From Peromyscus leucopus (lineage: Eukaryota; Chordata; Mammalia; Rodentia; Cricetidae), in NCBI RefSeq assembly GCF_004664715.2, contig NC_051084.1, positions 64,469,334 through 64,533,333 on the forward strand: 64,000 nucleotides of DNA, in the 5' to 3' direction. The notes below the pieces were generated by a model. That model searched no databases and was not told the origin of the DNA. It saw only the letters and a program-made list of their open reading frames with translations. The position numbers were made by a program, and so were the translations under genes. Positions 37,040 to 49,419 of the stretch are shown in pieces (within the stretch, counting starts at the first letter, position 1; every line of letters starts with the position of its first letter).

Positions 37040-37865
37040 CCTTTTGCTAGAAGCAGCTCTCAATACCTCCCTGTCTCCTGCAGGATTTCATGAGCTCTGA
37101 CTAGTATTTCACTGTGGGTCTCTGCATCTGCTTCCATCAGTTGCTGGGTGAAAACTCTCTGATGATCATTGTGCTAGGCACCAGGCTGCAAGAAAAGCAT
37201 AGTATCATTACGAATCGTTTCATGGACTCTCCCACCCCCACACGTTTGTTTCTATCCTAGATCTCAGGGCTATCAAGCCTCTGGTTCCTGGTCCTCCAGG
37301 CTGTGTCAGGCGTGGGCTCCCTCTGGTGGCAAGAGTCTCAAGTAGGGCCAGTTATTGGTTGGACACTCCTACAAGCTCTGTGGTTACTACCTTTCCCCAG
37401 CACAACTTGCAGGCATGACAAGTTGTAGGTAAAAGATATTGTAACTGGATTGGTGTCCCAGTCTCTCCACTGGAAAGCCTTGCATTGTTACAGAAGATTT
37501 CCAGTTCAGGTTATGTATCCTCCATTACTATAGTTTTTCATAGAGTCACTATTATAGATTCCTGGGAGTTCCTACTGTACTACGTTTCTACCACAGCAAA
37601 TGTCCTCCAGTTCCACCCATCTCTCCTAGGACTCTCTCCTTCCATCCCCCAATCTGTTCCCTCCTGTTCCTATCTCCACCTGCCCCAAGTCCACCTGTGA
37701 AGTCTATTCTATTTCCCCTTCCCAGAGAGATCCGTGTATCCTGCCATGAGTCTTTCTGGGTCTGTAGATTGTAGCATGCTTATCCATTATTTTACAGCTC
37801 ATATCCACTTATAAGTGAGTACTTACCATTTTTGTATTTCTGGGTCTGCATTACCTCACACAGAC
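37040..37865 (-). mobile_element. L1 fragment (ORF2 end and 3' UTR)
   Basis: Reverse L1 landmarks: gcatctgcttccatcagttg, then ccacttataagtgagtactt, the ORF2 C-terminal end. Confidence 0.85.
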
Positions 37866-38084
37866 ATCTGGTAATTTTAAATATGGAATCAGTTAGTAGT
37901 GATGGGGGAGGGACTTCCTTGCCAGGCAGATCCCACTGTCCCATTGGTTAATAATAATGTTGTTGAGGGAGGGCAAATGTAGGCATGGAGTAGTCACATC
38001 CACAGTACTCAGTGCTCTGAGTCCCTGATCCTAGAATGTACTCTCTGTGTGTAATATGTACATAACTTCTGATTTACTATGCAT

Positions 38085-38302
38085 TAAGAAATTATTTTAT
38101 GTGTATGGGTTTCATGCCTGCATTTATGTCTGTGTAACATGCTCTGATCATTGTCCATGAAGGGCAGATAGGGTGTCAGATTCCCTGGGACTAGAGTTAC
38201 ATGTGATTGTGAGCTGCCATGTGGGTTTGGGAAATGAACCAAGGACCTCTACAAGAGCAGCCAGTGCTCCTAACTACGGAGCTATCTCTCTGTCCTCAAG
38301 CA
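38085..38302 (-). mobile_element. B2-family SINE
   Basis: Reverse B2: gtgagctgccatgtgggttt, ccaaggacctctacaagagc, agccagtgctcctaac and gagctatctctctg. Confidence 0.85.
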
Positions 38303-38309
38303 TGTGCAT

Positions 38310-40500
38310 TGTATGCTACTGGAATCAGAAGAGTGAAGTTTAGAGATGCTAAAAAACACACTAACCCTCTCTTCTCTTAAGTGTGAGGGTCGATGCTGTA
38401 TTTATTGACTAAGTAACTTACTGTTGCTAGTCTGAGTTTTCATGCACCTTTCAATGTCTTTAACAAATAGGGAAAAGTGTACTATTTAATATGGGAAGGA
38501 TCAAACAAATATAATGTGTGGTTTAGCAGTAAATTCCCCTATGGCAAGTAACAAGTATTGACAGTTGTGAGTATGTGCAAACTGGTGAACTTAGATGTTG
38601 AACAAATATTTATTTTAAATATGTTTATGAAAAACAATTGGCTAAAAGGGTTAAATGTAGTTTCTTAATATGAAAAACTTTTCAGGTGCATTTTTATAAA
38701 ATAACAAATAGCCTAAAATGGAGATGAGATTTTCTTCATATTCCTGATGAGAACATTAAAAAAAAAAAGTCCCAGGAAAGGGACTGAAGACAGGTATGGC
38801 TGGAGAGAGACTATGTATTTTCAATTACTGGGAGAAACAATAGGAAAATTATATTCTAGCTCTTATAATTTGATGCCAGCTAGAGGACGTTAGAGATACC
38901 TCAATGCTGCCAGCAAATCTCAAGCTTTGTTGACATAATAAATTTAATTTAAAATGGACACTGTTCTTTCCTAGGAAGCAGTTATTGCAGAGGAAGAAGG
39001 ATGAGTTTGCTTGAGGAGGCCATGACCCTATAGTTTTTTGCTGGCTCTATTTGATCCTGATTGGCATAAAGCTTCCTTTGGACATGGAAGACAGTAAAGA
39101 CATCATGCATATTAGATTTGTTCATCAATCCCAACAGATTCTTGCTTTGGGAGAGGCCACTGAATATCTTCTCAAGGGCCTACAGTCTTATCTGGTACTT
39201 TGGTGTCTAACCTTGTCTCATATTTATCTAAGACGACCAAGGCCATTCTGTGTTATTAAAATACAAAGTGGACAGAATCCTTTTATTTTGTCCTAATTCA
39301 TACATGTTCTCTAGGCACCTTGATAAGTCATATTCTTTTGTGTAAGCAAATCCCTTCTACACCTCACCTGCTTGAATTGCTTAAAAGAGCAGACTAAAGT
39401 CTTGTTTTGTATCTGTGTTATAAGAAAAAAATGTTGAAATGCTGGCAAAATCTACTCCTTGGGGATCTGCTATCACATAGTTATTTTAATACAGTAGCTG
39501 TGTGTGTTGTGTTACTATGAAGAATATGAAGTAGGATATGTTCTGCCAGCCTTGATGTAAAAGTGGAAAATATAAAATCTTTGAATGTAAGTTCAATACA
39601 TGAGTAGGGCATCTTGTTTATTTTTTTCTACAATTGCAGTGTTGAGGCTTCATGGGACTTGCATTTTGAACATATTTACTGCTTACATAATAATAGATCT
39701 ACTAATTCTATTTATGTACTGAGGAAATAGCAAAGATAAGCATATAGTTGTGAATATTAAGTACTTACTTATCTGGTTCATTTGCATTCACTTAAAGGTG
39801 GAAAACCCAAGACAGCAAATTTATAAAGTAGTGGTAGCTCACTCAAACAAGATTCATTGCCCCCCCCTTTTGTGATCCTGACTACCTATCCCACTGATGT
39901 GGAACTACAAGGTAAATGCAATGGATATTTGTGAATCTGAGTCATAACATAGGCTGCATACTGCTTGTGCTTTGAAGCAGGGGACATTGTCATTTTATGT
40001 TATCCTAGTGGTCTATAGGCTACTTTCCACAGCATGGGATGCCTTGGTTGTAAAGTTGCTCTTGGATTTGTTACTATTATATCCAACCCTAGTCCTCAAT
40101 ACACACCCACCATATTCACTGCATGCTTTCCTGGGTACTGTTCTTGTCACACTGCAGGGCCATAGGGTTGAAACTGGCTTCATCCTTGGGTCATATTGAA
40201 GATTCTAGGCATAGAATTATGTCTGCAGGGACAGACATGTGACCAACCTAAGGAGGTCATATCAATACTGGAGAATGAGCTGAAACCCATAGTAGAGTTG
40301 GGAATTCTCTACCTCTTGAGTTCCTTGATGCACATACAGGGTGAGAGCCACCCCCACTGTAGTGTTAGGTTTTATCTTCATCCAGGTGAGGGTTCTCCAC
40401 TATTCCTGGGTCAGTTCTGGTAGGTTCTTGGACTTGGTCCTCCTGAAATGGTTTAAAAACCCATGTATTCACTTACTCCCAATATACTTTGGTGACCTTA
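38310..40500. other. Unclassified intergenic stretch
   Basis: No gene or clear repeat recognised. Frames are short and look like chance. Confidence 0.35.
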
Positions 40501-40534
40501 TAAGGTGATGCTTTTTCTTGTTTTAGGAAAAAGT

Positions 40535-40755
40535 CTGTGCCCCATGGCTGGTGTTAGACAGCAGTGCTTGTCAAAAGTGTCACCACGGGCAATGCAAAAG
40601 CTGAAATACAGAATATGGAATTGCTTAAGAAGAGCCTGCCGACCTCAGCACCTGCCCTGGCTGTGGGCAGCACAGACATCAGGCAGAAGGAAAAGTGGAA
40701 GAAGGACCTGCCAAAACAGGCACTCTTTTGTTTTCGTTTTCTTTCCAAATAGGTA
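40535..40755 (+). pseudogene. Short coding-like fragment of unknown origin
   Basis: An open frame of 62 codons at 40564 reads TTGNAKAEIQNMELLKKSLP and later QKEKWKKDLPKQ, with protein-like composition. It has no visible splice context and I recognise no family. A chance frame is possible. Confidence 0.2.
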
Positions 40756-40794
40756 CTCATTAAATTTTCATAGATTGTATTTAATTTTTGTTTT

Positions 40795-41045
40795 AAATTT
40801 TTTTCTTTGGTTGAAAATATATATTTTCCCCCTCACATAATTTACCCTGATTAAGATTTTTCTCCCACTCTACTCCTCCCAGTTCCCCACCACCACCCCT
40901 CCCATCTTGATTCACTCCCTTTTTGTCACTCATGAGAAAACAGTCTTCTAGGGCTGGTGGGTAGAAGGAGGGAGGACAGGGGAATCCGTGGCTGATGTGT
41001 GAAATCAAGTTATACATTATAAAATAAAATATATAAAAAAAGATA
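40795..41045. mobile_element. L1-derived fragments in mixed orientation
   Basis: About 40830-40940 looks like reverse L1 text (ttctcccactctactcctcc). About 40965-41045 is the forward L1 3' end (ggggaatccgtggctgatgt with A-rich tail). Confidence 0.6.
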
Positions 41046-41049
41046 ATGA

Positions 41050-42640
41050 AACAAAACAGGATCCAACACATCGAAAGTGGGCAAAATAAACAGAAGGAAA
41101 AAAGCCAATACCTTCAACAAGGTGAATACCTTCTGCTCTGCCATTACAAGCTGACTAGATCAAAGCCTCCAAAACCGTGTGCCTACATAGACCTGTCCTC
41201 CTTTTCCATTGTTTCTGATCTGTGTCATGGTGAAGGGAAGTCTGGCTAGCATAATTAGTCTGTCGAATTAAAACAACTTAAAGGGGGCGCAGAAAAAGAT
41301 GACCCAATGAAAATAACAAAGCCAAGTGGTTTAGATAGCTACTTAAGAAAAAAAAAGCAAGGAGTCGGGGAGCCTCAGGTGTTAAGCAAGAAAAAAAAAG
41401 ATATAAACATCTGAGTGTATCGATAAGTTTCCAAATGGGAAAACTGACTTAGCCCATGCCAAAATGACCATGATAGGAAACATGGTTTAATAGAGATTGT
41501 GGAAATAGAATGTTCTAATGGTGAGCTACATTTTGGACAAATATGATGCTTATCTCTTGTGTGAAGTAACCATGAAATTTATAGTGAGCAACAGTTGAAG
41601 GAGAAATTTTCTTTCAGATTTAAAATCTCTGCTTACATTCTGTAAGTATCCCACCCCCCACAATATAGTATGTGACTGGCCCTTAGGAAATTAAAGATTT
41701 GTTAAGAATCTAAAATTTAAAATAGAAAAAAAAAACAGCAAAACCAGATTGTGATGTTTTCTAGAGGATGTAAGAACATGGAAGTTGATATCTGCTCCAC
41801 AAAGAGGTACAATGCAAACACACTGCTTAGATATGGGAGACAGTTGAGATAAGGAGGAAACCACGGCCTCAGAATTGAAACAAGAGACAACAGCAAAGAG
41901 AAAACAACAGGTTCTAAGAGTGGGAGTCCACCACTGAAAACATCCTGGGAAGCAGTGTCAGAATGGGGATTCTGGATGTACTAGAGAATGAATTCCTGTG
42001 ATAAAACCCTGAGGGAGAGACATGGAAACAGTATTTAGACCTTCACACTTCCCAGTTCTGCCTCCAAGGGCTTTATCAGGTGTGCACAGTTAAAACTGGG
42101 AAGAGCTTCCTATTCTTTGCATCCAGATTTTGGAAGAGGAGGAGGAAGGGACGAGAAGAAGAACCAATAAGTATTTGTTTCTTACATATTTTGTTCCTTT
42201 TTAAATGAGTTTTAAAATCTTTCTAAATACTGAAATACATACATTTTCATTTCAGAAACCAACTGTAAGAATTCGATTGTCATATATTACTAAATGCTGT
42301 TTGCTTTCTCAAGGAAATTTTTATCCATGCCCTGAATTTGATTTTTAGTTTCCTCATTAGTGGAGATATCAGTGGATTTTACTTTTTCATTTTTAAAAAG
42401 AAAATTATTGGGATTACTAAATACTTCTTTTTCTTATTTAGAAAAACTGTTAATAGAGATCTAATTAGCAGTCACATTTGCATAATGACATTCTGTTAAT
42501 TTTGGTCATTTTAGCATTTAACACTTAGACAGCTTTTACCCCCTACTTCCCCTATAGCTGATTCTGCGTTATTTCCGACATTCAGAGAGAAACAATCAAG
42601 TTCAGCTAAAGGAAAGATGACACATTCAACTGATTCGCCT
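41050..42640. other. Intergenic stretch below Pgk2
   Basis: No gene recognised. The part nearest Pgk2 (about 42540-42897) may be 3' UTR and flank. Confidence 0.4.
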
Positions 42641-42645
42641 CACTT

Positions 42646-42651
42646 CTTTAA
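42646..42651 (-). terminator. Candidate ATTAAA poly(A) signal of Pgk2
   Basis: On the gene strand ATTAAA occurs about 250 bases after the stop codon. It is a variant signal, and no AATAAA was seen between it and the stop. Confidence 0.35.
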
Positions 42652-42897
42652 TAGGTGACATGAGAATGTTTCCTCCTTATGAAGTTCAGTGGCAAGTCCT
42701 GATGAGATCTTGAAGAGAGTAACAAATGCATGACAGAATTAACAAGTGTGCTCATGTTGTACAGATGGTGCACTACTTGCTCATTACCTGGGGCTTGATA
42801 CAGAGTAGACATTAACCAAAGTTAACTTCAGATGTAAAGGCACTAAGTTGGATTCAGGACTCCATACTGGAAATAGGAAGCAAGAGCACTTTGACAA

Positions 42898-44151
42898 TTA
42901 CATATTGCTCAGGGCCTCCACCCCAGGAAGGACTTTACCTTCCAGCAGCTCGAGACTTGCCCCACCTCCAGTGCTCACATGGCTGACCTTGTTTTCAGTG
43001 TCCCATTTGGCACAGCAAGTAGCAGTATCTCCACCCCCTATAATGGTGACACAGCCCTTGGAGGTGGCCTTCACAACTTCATCCATGAGGGCTTTGGTTC
43101 CCTTAGCAAAGGCATCCCATTCAAACACCCCCATAGGTCCATTCCAAATAATAAGCTTTGCCTGGGCCACAATTTGAGCATTGTTTTTAATGCTCTCGGG
43201 ACCACAGTCCAAACCCATCCAGCCAGATGGTATGCCAGATTCTAGAGTGGCTTGTCCAACTTTTGCATGCTCATCAAACTTGTCAGCGGTTACAAAGTCA
43301 ACAGGAAAGGTTATCTTTACACCGTTCTTTTCTGCTTTGGCCATGATCTCTTTGACAATTTTGGCTCCCTCTTCATCATATAAGGAAGCACCAATCTCCA
43401 TGTTCTTGAGTTCCTTCAGGAAGGTGTAAGCCATCCCACCTCCAATAATCATGAAGTTGACTTTGTCTAACATGTTTTTGATGAGTTGGATCTTATCTGT
43501 CACTTTGGCTCCACCAAGGATAGCCAGGAAGGGTTTCTCTGGGTTTTCTAAGACCTTGGCAAAGTAATCTAGTTCCTTCTTCATGAGGAACCCAGATGCC
43601 TTCTGGGGCAAATTTACTCCCACCATGGAACTGTGGGCCCGGTGTGCAGTGCCAAAAGCATCGTTGACATAGATATCACCGAGTTTCGACAGTGATGCTC
43701 TGAAGGCTTCTACTTTAGCTGGCTCAGCGACAACCTTTTTTCCTGAAGAATCCTGACCCTTGCCTTCTTCCTCCACGTGGAAGCGCAGGTTCTCCAAAAG
43801 GATGACAGACCCATTATCTGGATTGGCACAAGCTTTCTCTACTTCAGCACCCACACAGTCCTTCAGGAACAAAACATCCTTGCCCAGCATGGACTTGAGC
43901 TCAGCAGCAACAGGCTCTAAGGAATATTTGTCTGGCATAGGGACACCGTCAGGCCGGCCAAGGTGACTCATAAGAACTACAGACTTGGCTCCCTTTTCCA
44001 GACAGTGCTTGATGCTTGGGATGGCAGCCTTGATTCTCTGGTTGTTGGTGATTTGGTTGTTCTTCATAGGAACGTTAAAGTCTACTCTCATGATGACTCT
44101 TTTCCCCTTAACGTCTACTTTGTCCAGAGTCAACTTACTAGAAAGAGACAT
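42898..44151 (-). CDS. Pgk2: Phosphoglycerate kinase 2, testis retrogene
   Basis: Intronless 417-residue phosphoglycerate kinase, the usual length. PGK moves phosphate from 1,3-bisphosphoglycerate to ADP, the first ATP-yielding step of glycolysis, in the cytosol. PGK2 replaces X-linked PGK1 in meiotic and post-meiotic male germ cells. Visible motifs are DFNVP (about residues 24-28), SHLGRPDG (about 63), [16 protein letters not shown] (about 167), ILGGAKV with the catalytic-loop Lys, GPMGVFEW, and the nucleotide-binding GGGDTATC near the C-terminus, ending EALSNM. The start [11 protein letters not shown] is preceded by aag and gives full-length alignment. A single open exon with no introns, beside CRISP genes, identifies the autosomal retrocopy Pgk2 and not Pgk1. 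No stop, shift or lost key residue was seen, so it is probably functional. Confidence 0.97.
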   Translation of the reverse strand: MSLSSKLTLDKVDVKGKRVIMRVDFNVPMKNNQITNNQRIKAAIPSIKHCLEKGAKSVVLMSHLGRPDGVPMPDKYSLEPVAAELKSMLGKDVLFLKDCVGAEVEKACANPDNGSVILLENLRFHVEEEGKGQDSSGKKVVAEPAKVEAFRASLSKLGDIYVNDAFGTAHRAHSSMVGVNLPQKASGFLMKKELDYFAKVLENPEKPFLAILGGAKVTDKIQLIKNMLDKVNFMIIGGGMAYTFLKELKNMEIGASLYDEEGAKIVKEIMAKAEKNGVKITFPVDFVTADKFDEHAKVGQATLESGIPSGWMGLDCGPESIKNNAQIVAQAKLIIWNGPMGVFEWDAFAKGTKALMDEVVKATSKGCVTIIGGGDTATCCAKWDTENKVSHVSTGGGASLELLEGKVLPGVEALSNM

Positions 44152-44214
44152 CTTGATGGTATGTTGAACAACCTCTTTACTGCTGCTAGGAGGCTTGCTC
44201 GGTGGTGATTTTTA

Positions 44215-44335
44215 ACGCTTGAGCCCTGGCCCCACCCTGTCTCTCTGAGTTCTAAGTCTCCCGCACAACTGCCAGTAATAGGCTTTGAAAGGAAATCCAG
44301 CTCTATGATTGGTCCACGATCCTGTCTATCTTGAT
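44215..44335 (-). promoter_or_regulatory. Pgk2 proximal promoter elements
   Basis: Reading on the gene strand, a CCAAT box lies in ggaccaatcatag (about 44307-44319) and a GC-box-like gggtggggc in cagggtggggccagg (about 44228-44240), 80-170 bases above the ATG. CAAT and Sp1 sites close to the start are known features of the mammalian Pgk2 promoter. The transcription start is not visible. Confidence 0.55.
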
Positions 44336-44339
44336 TTGG

Positions 44340-45050
44340 AAAGCTTTGCCTGGTACAGGTTCAAACTGCCATCCTAGAATAATAAACAGTAAAACTGAGA
44401 GCTGAACACTAAAGATGGGAAATTAAAAAGCTTTCAAAGTAAAAAGCGTCAGAGAGCCAGATTTTTTTCTTCCTGGTTCTTTTTACATCATCTTTCAAAT
44501 ATATTTTGTTCCTAAGAAATTAAAAAGTATAACCAACCATAAGAATACCAAAAAATTAAATAACTCTTCCCGACATCCAGTCTCCAATTACATTATTGAC
44601 TAAAATCCTCAGCAATGCAAATGATGAAAATTTGAAAGCAATTGTCTTTAATTCAAGGTAGCATAAGATGTGTCCTCTGTCCTTGATGAATATTTCTGAT
44701 GAGGTCACAGCTTGATGTCAGGCATTGTGATATATTCTTACTTCGGGTGGGAATCATGTATTTCTCTTAGCATAGGGTTCTTAAATTATTTATTAATTTG
44801 TAGACTTCGGTGAAAGAATGCTTGCTGCCTCCTGCAGGAGACTAGCACAGGATACTAGCAAAGAGAACATCACATATCTGTCAGGATTCAGGAGTTATGA
44901 TATTATCCCTTTTCTTTCTTTCTTCTTTCTTTTGCTTACTCCTTGTATGATTTAGAAATCAAGTATTTCTTGAGTTGAAGTTTTCTACCAAAAATGAAAA
45001 CAAGTAAAAAAAAAATTCAAAAGCATATTAATAAGGTTTGTTGAGTGATA
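44340..45050. other. Upstream flank of Pgk2
   Basis: No gene recognised, with a short ttctttc run near 44933. Further Pgk2 regulatory sites may be here but none can be assigned. Confidence 0.35.
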
Positions 45051-45059
45051 AAACTAGTA

Positions 45060-45824
45060 TGATATCTCTCCAGGTTGCTCTTTTTGTTCAGGATTGCTTA
45101 GGGTGTTTGGGGTCTTTAGAGTTTCCACATGTATTTTTGGAGGTTCATTTTTCTGTTTCTATGATGACTGTCATGTAGGATTGCTTTGAATCTGTAAATC
45201 ACTTTAAGTAGGTTGATCAGTTTCACAATATTAATTCTACAAATCTATGAATGTGTGTGGTGGGGGATCTTTCCATATGCCAGTGTCTTCTCCCATCTCT
45301 TTTAGAGAAGTAAAGTTTTCATTGTCAAGGTCTTTCAGTTTCTTAGTTTTCCCCTAGAATTTTCTTTGCTTTTTGAGGCTATTGTGAATGAGTGTTCCCT
45401 CTTCCCATGATCTCTTTCTCAGTATGGTTGTCATGGCTTATGGAAAGGCTACTAATATTTATAAGGTAACTTTGTGCTCTATTTGTTTTAATGTTGATAG
45501 TTTCTAGTTCTTTTCTGCTGGAATTTATGGCATCTGATGTATAAAATAATATCATCAAAAATAGTAATAATTTGATCTCCTTTCCTATCTGTATTCTTTT
45601 AATTTCTTTCTTTTGTCTTATTGTTCTAGCTACCACTTCAAGCACTATGTTGCAAAAGTGTGAGGATAGTGGACAACCCTGTCCTATTCCCAATGTAACC
45701 AAATAACTGAGTTTTTCTCCATTTAGGAATGTTGGTCGTGTTTGTCATATACAATCTTTATTATGTTGAGGTATGTTCCCTCCCATTGAACTTTGTCTAG
45801 GGCTTTGATCATGAAGCCATGTTG
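45060..45824 (-). mobile_element. L1 ORF2 fragment, left of nested ERV
   Basis: The minus strand encodes degraded L1 reverse transcriptase (EGTYLNIIK; GQGCPLSSHFCNIVLEVVAR; IRQKKEIKRIQIGKE). It is continuous in element order with the fragment at 48910, so the two are one L1 split by the LTR element. Confidence 0.9.
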
Positions 45825-46172
45825 TGTAGGTGGCCTTTTCTGTTTCACCAGCCAGATCCCAAGTAACCACAGAGAAACATTATTAATAAGAAAAGAAATG
45901 CTCAGCCCATAACTTAGGCTCATTTTTTAGCTACCTCTTATAACCTAAATTAACCCATCTTTATTAATCCATGTGCTGCCCTGAGGCTCGTTTACCTTAT
46001 GTACATACTTCCCATCCTGCTTGCTCTGTGTCTCATGGCGTCTCCTTGTGACTCTTCAGATTCTCTCTTCTTCTCCCCAGCATTTTCTCTGTCCCCAAAA
46101 TGCTGCCTAGGCATTTTACTAACAATGATAGCAACACATCTTCACAGTCTACAGAAGGATTATTCCACAGAA
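45825..46172 (-). mobile_element. 3' LTR of the nested LTR element
   Basis: 348 bases starting tgtaggtggcc on the plus strand. It is related along its length to the LTR at 48562 (accagccag, cttaggctcattttt, ttaacccat, atgctgc-ctgaggctc). A purine-rich aagaagggggaa abuts it internally. Confidence 0.85.
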
Positions 46173-48561
46173 ATTCCCCCTTCTTGTCTAATTAAAAAGG
46201 AAGGTTTTACTTTAACAGAGTAAAATTATATACAATAAAAAGTTATAAATTAAGAATTATAGTTACAATATCCAGTCCTTTTGTATTTGGCAAAATAGAG
46301 AGAATAATCCATCAGCTGTCTTCTACTGTAGAGTCCAGAATTTCGTACCTAATTTACTTTCTACAATGATTTAGGGAGGTAGAACTGTAACTGTAACTAT
46401 CTACTCTTCAATCCCATCAAAGACCAGAGAAGGATATATTATTCCTGAGTAAACAGAAAGAGCAGAGCAAGCAACTTCCAAAATTAAGAGATTACTGAAA
46501 CAACTGGCTGCCTGGACAGACACCCTAGGTTCTTCCATAATGTTGGCACATCCAACTTTGGCTTACAGCCCTAGTAATCTGACAGACATTTTTGAGATGC
46601 AGGAAGTTGAAAGACTGCCCTACCATGTCTTGCCAAAGCTTGACAGCTGCTCCCTTGTGCATCTTGCTGGTCCAGTTTGGACAGTTTACTGTCAGCAATT
46701 GAGGCAAGGGCAATTTCTTTTCCCAAATGGCTAGTTTTTGCCATAAAGAAAGCAAGCTCCTTATGGAGGTACTTTAATGCCCATCATCCTCTTTTGAAGT
46801 AAATTGATGTTGTCATGAAAAGCCTTAGGTTATTAAAGATGTTGAATACCATATTCTGTAGATCTCTGAAGTGTTTAAAGACCATCTATCTATCTAAATA
46901 TATCTATTTAACTTTGAAATCATTCTAATATGACTACAAGTTTGATTATTATAGATGACTATTTTTTTATTTTACATTACTTTTCTAGTTTAGTTGCATA
47001 AGAACAATATTCCAAACAAAAGTAGACACATACTGATGTATTTTGAGATTAATAGTTGTTTTTGGATTAAAGTATATTAAATAATTTACCCCTTTTCCTA
47101 TCATTCCTATATCATATCCACATTTTTTCCTTTAGGAAGAGATCTTTGAATTTAACACTTTTGGTTAGCATTTTCTCTGACTATGAGTAATAACAATTTG
47201 TAACCAACACCCATAAACAATGACAAACATCCATAATCCATTGAATAACAAAAACTCACTCATAACCCATCTCTTGGGAATGTGGGCATCATCTTTTAGA
47301 CTACTTTCTGTTATTTGTGGATGCTAGTATCTTTGAGAAAATCAGGATAATTGTTAGGTCTTGACTAGAGTAATTTGTGAGGTTGGATCATCTCAGCAAG
47401 CTTCCTCATAGCTGTTTGAGACACAGAATTCTGAGGGGACTAAAAGATGCATTTTGAGATGCTGGATGACCTGGGCCATCTATTTTCATTGGTGTCTGGT
47501 CTCCTTATTCTGAAAATACATAAACTTTTTAAGGTTCCATACAAGTCTGTATTAATACAGTATAGACTGTGTATTGTACGTATTAGTCAAAGACGATTTT
47601 TTGTTTTATGTTTTAGCAGATAAAATATATATTACCTGTTTTGTAGTTTTTCTAGGTTTATTTCTTTAAGTCTGTAATGAGGATTTTCAGAGGATTCTGC
47701 CCCTATAAAACTTGGTCCATATCAACCTATAATGAATCCACATCCTCTCATTTCCTGTGGAAATAAAAGCATAACCTCTTCTCCAAAGTCACATACCTTT
47801 CCATTTTGAAGTCAAGATTTTTTTTTTGTTTTGTTTTTCAAGACAGGATTTCTCTGTGTAGTTTTGGTGCCTGTCCTGGATCTCAAATTCACAGAGATCT
47901 GCCTGGCTCTGCCTCGCAAATGCTGGGATTAAAGGCATGCACCACCACTGCCCAGCTAAGATATTTTTAAAATATGTAGATTGGTTTAATCTGGCAACTT
48001 TCATAATCAAATGTCTCTTAGTAGCTGTCGCTTCTTTATCAGCAGTCAAAAAAATTTAAAGACAACACAATAACATAGGATCCAAACTCCCTGTGTATTT
48101 TCTATTTTTGCATGCCTTTTTCTTTTATATTACGCTAATCTTTCTTTAAAGACTTTATTACTTTTACTATTTTTTTATGACTGTCTATACCATTTCTCTT
48201 TTCTCTCCCAAGCCTATGTACATTTTAAACACACTGTAAACCACTTAGAGTTTGGGGTTTTTCTCTGTCTGGATTTGTCTTTACTGTGTATTAGTAATCT
48301 TTTTCTGTATGCATAAGCAAAACTTAAATTCGCCATGCGGCTTAGTTTATAGCATTTTGGTGGGGCTCTCTCTGGCAGCGCTCACACTGGCTGCTCAGGC
48401 CCACAGGCAGCATCTGGGAGATGTACTTCTGTACTTGGATCAGCATGAGAGACATGAAACAAGGAAGCCATGTTTGGCTCCATTTTTGTGTGCTCAGAAC
48501 TTTTTTTAAAAGCTTTTTTCGGGTCTTATGTGGATGTAGTTACCCCACTTTGAGTGTCATA
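46173..48561 (-). mobile_element. Internal region of the nested LTR element
   Basis: Noncoding internal sequence. The first 600 bases next to the 3' LTR match, in reverse, the internal sequence at about 30200-30880. No retroviral protein frame was seen, so the family looks non-autonomous. Confidence 0.65.
47812..47960 (-). mobile_element. B1 SINE inside the nested LTR element
   Basis: Reverse B1: poly-T, caagacaggatttctctgtg, atgctgggattaaaggcatg and caccactgcccagct. Short flanks aagat on both sides may be the target duplication. Confidence 0.88.
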
Positions 48562-48903
48562 TGTAGGCAGACTTGTTTTTTTACCAGCCAGTTGCCAAAT
48601 AATCACATAGAGACTTAATATTAATTATAAATGATTGGTTAATAGCTTAGGCTCATTTTTTTTGCTAGCTCTTGTAACTTAAATTAACCCATTTTTATAA
48701 ATCTATATGCTGCTCTGAGGCTCATTCCCATCCCGCTCACTCTGCATCTCATGGAAGTTCCTCATGACTCCTCAGACCGTACCTTTCTTCTCCCCAACAT
48801 ACTCTCTGCCCCCAAAATCCTGCCTAGCCATCGGTCAGTCAGCTTTTTATTAACAATAAGAGAAACACTTCTTCACAGTGTGCAAAAGGTTTATCCCACA
48901 ACA
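48562..48903 (-). mobile_element. 5' LTR of the nested LTR element
   Basis: 342 bases from tgtaggcagacttg to ttatcccacaaca on the plus strand, abutting the target duplication. Confidence 0.88.
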
Positions 48904-48909
48904 ATGTTG

Positions 48910-49130
48910 AATTTTGTCAAAGGCTTTTTTCTGCATCTCTGGAGAAGATCATGTGACCTTTTTGTCATTTGTATAATTTATTACATGTATTGGCTTATGC
49001 ATGTTGAATCTACCCTGAGTCTCCTAAATAGAGCCAATTTGATCCAGGTGGATGACTATTTTTGATATACGCTCATATTCAGTTTGCAAGTGTTTATTGA
49101 GGCTATTTCTCTCTTTGTTTATTGGGGATA
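48910..49130 (-). mobile_element. L1 ORF2 fragment, right of nested ERV
   Basis: The minus strand reads degraded L1 reverse transcriptase upstream of FDKIQH (SRDAEKAFDKIQH). It continues the L1 interrupted at 45824. Confidence 0.88.
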
Positions 49131-49419
49131 TTGGCCAGAATTATCATAATCTTCAATATCATTAATATTATAATACTTTTCTTTCACCTTCTCTCTCCTT
49201 GTGCTTCTTCCTCCCCTCCTCATCCTCTTGCTATTGTTTCTTTACCTGATTGCTTCTTCTTTAGGTAACACTAACTTTGTAGATGAAGTTTGTTAGTGAT
49301 TCTTCTGTTCCTAGTATTTTTATTATTAATGTTTACATCCTGACAGTTTACCCTTCCTTCTCTCATCCTGGTCCTTTGTCCCATCTTTCTTCTGCCCCAA
49401 TATCCACTACTCCTCTTTT

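Larger units (their letters stand above)
45825..48903 (-). mobile_element. LTR element nested in L1, 3.1 kb, with target duplication
   Basis: Two ~345 bp LTRs flank a 2.4 kb internal region. The target duplication atgttg lies at 45819-45824 and 48904-48909. A degraded tRNA-Lys-type primer site (tgacactcaaagtgggg on the minus strand) sits just inside the 5' LTR. The insertion broke the L1 ORF2 codons for FDKIQH. The internal region lacks any recognisable gag, pol or env frame, and a B1 has inserted at 47812. It is much older than the element at 33280 but uses the same class of primer site. Confidence 0.88.

Noticed and set aside
42898..44151. Assignment as a Pgk1 processed pseudogene
   Set aside because: The open frame is complete, PGK2-type residues are present, and the neighbours are CRISP genes.
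42848..44208. Several plus-strand frames over the Pgk2 region
   Set aside because: They are antisense shadows of a strongly coding minus-strand gene.
45379..45923. Reverse-transcriptase-like frames as a retron or other RT system
   Set aside because: The residues match L1 ORF2 order on both sides of the LTR insertion, so this is ordinary degraded L1.
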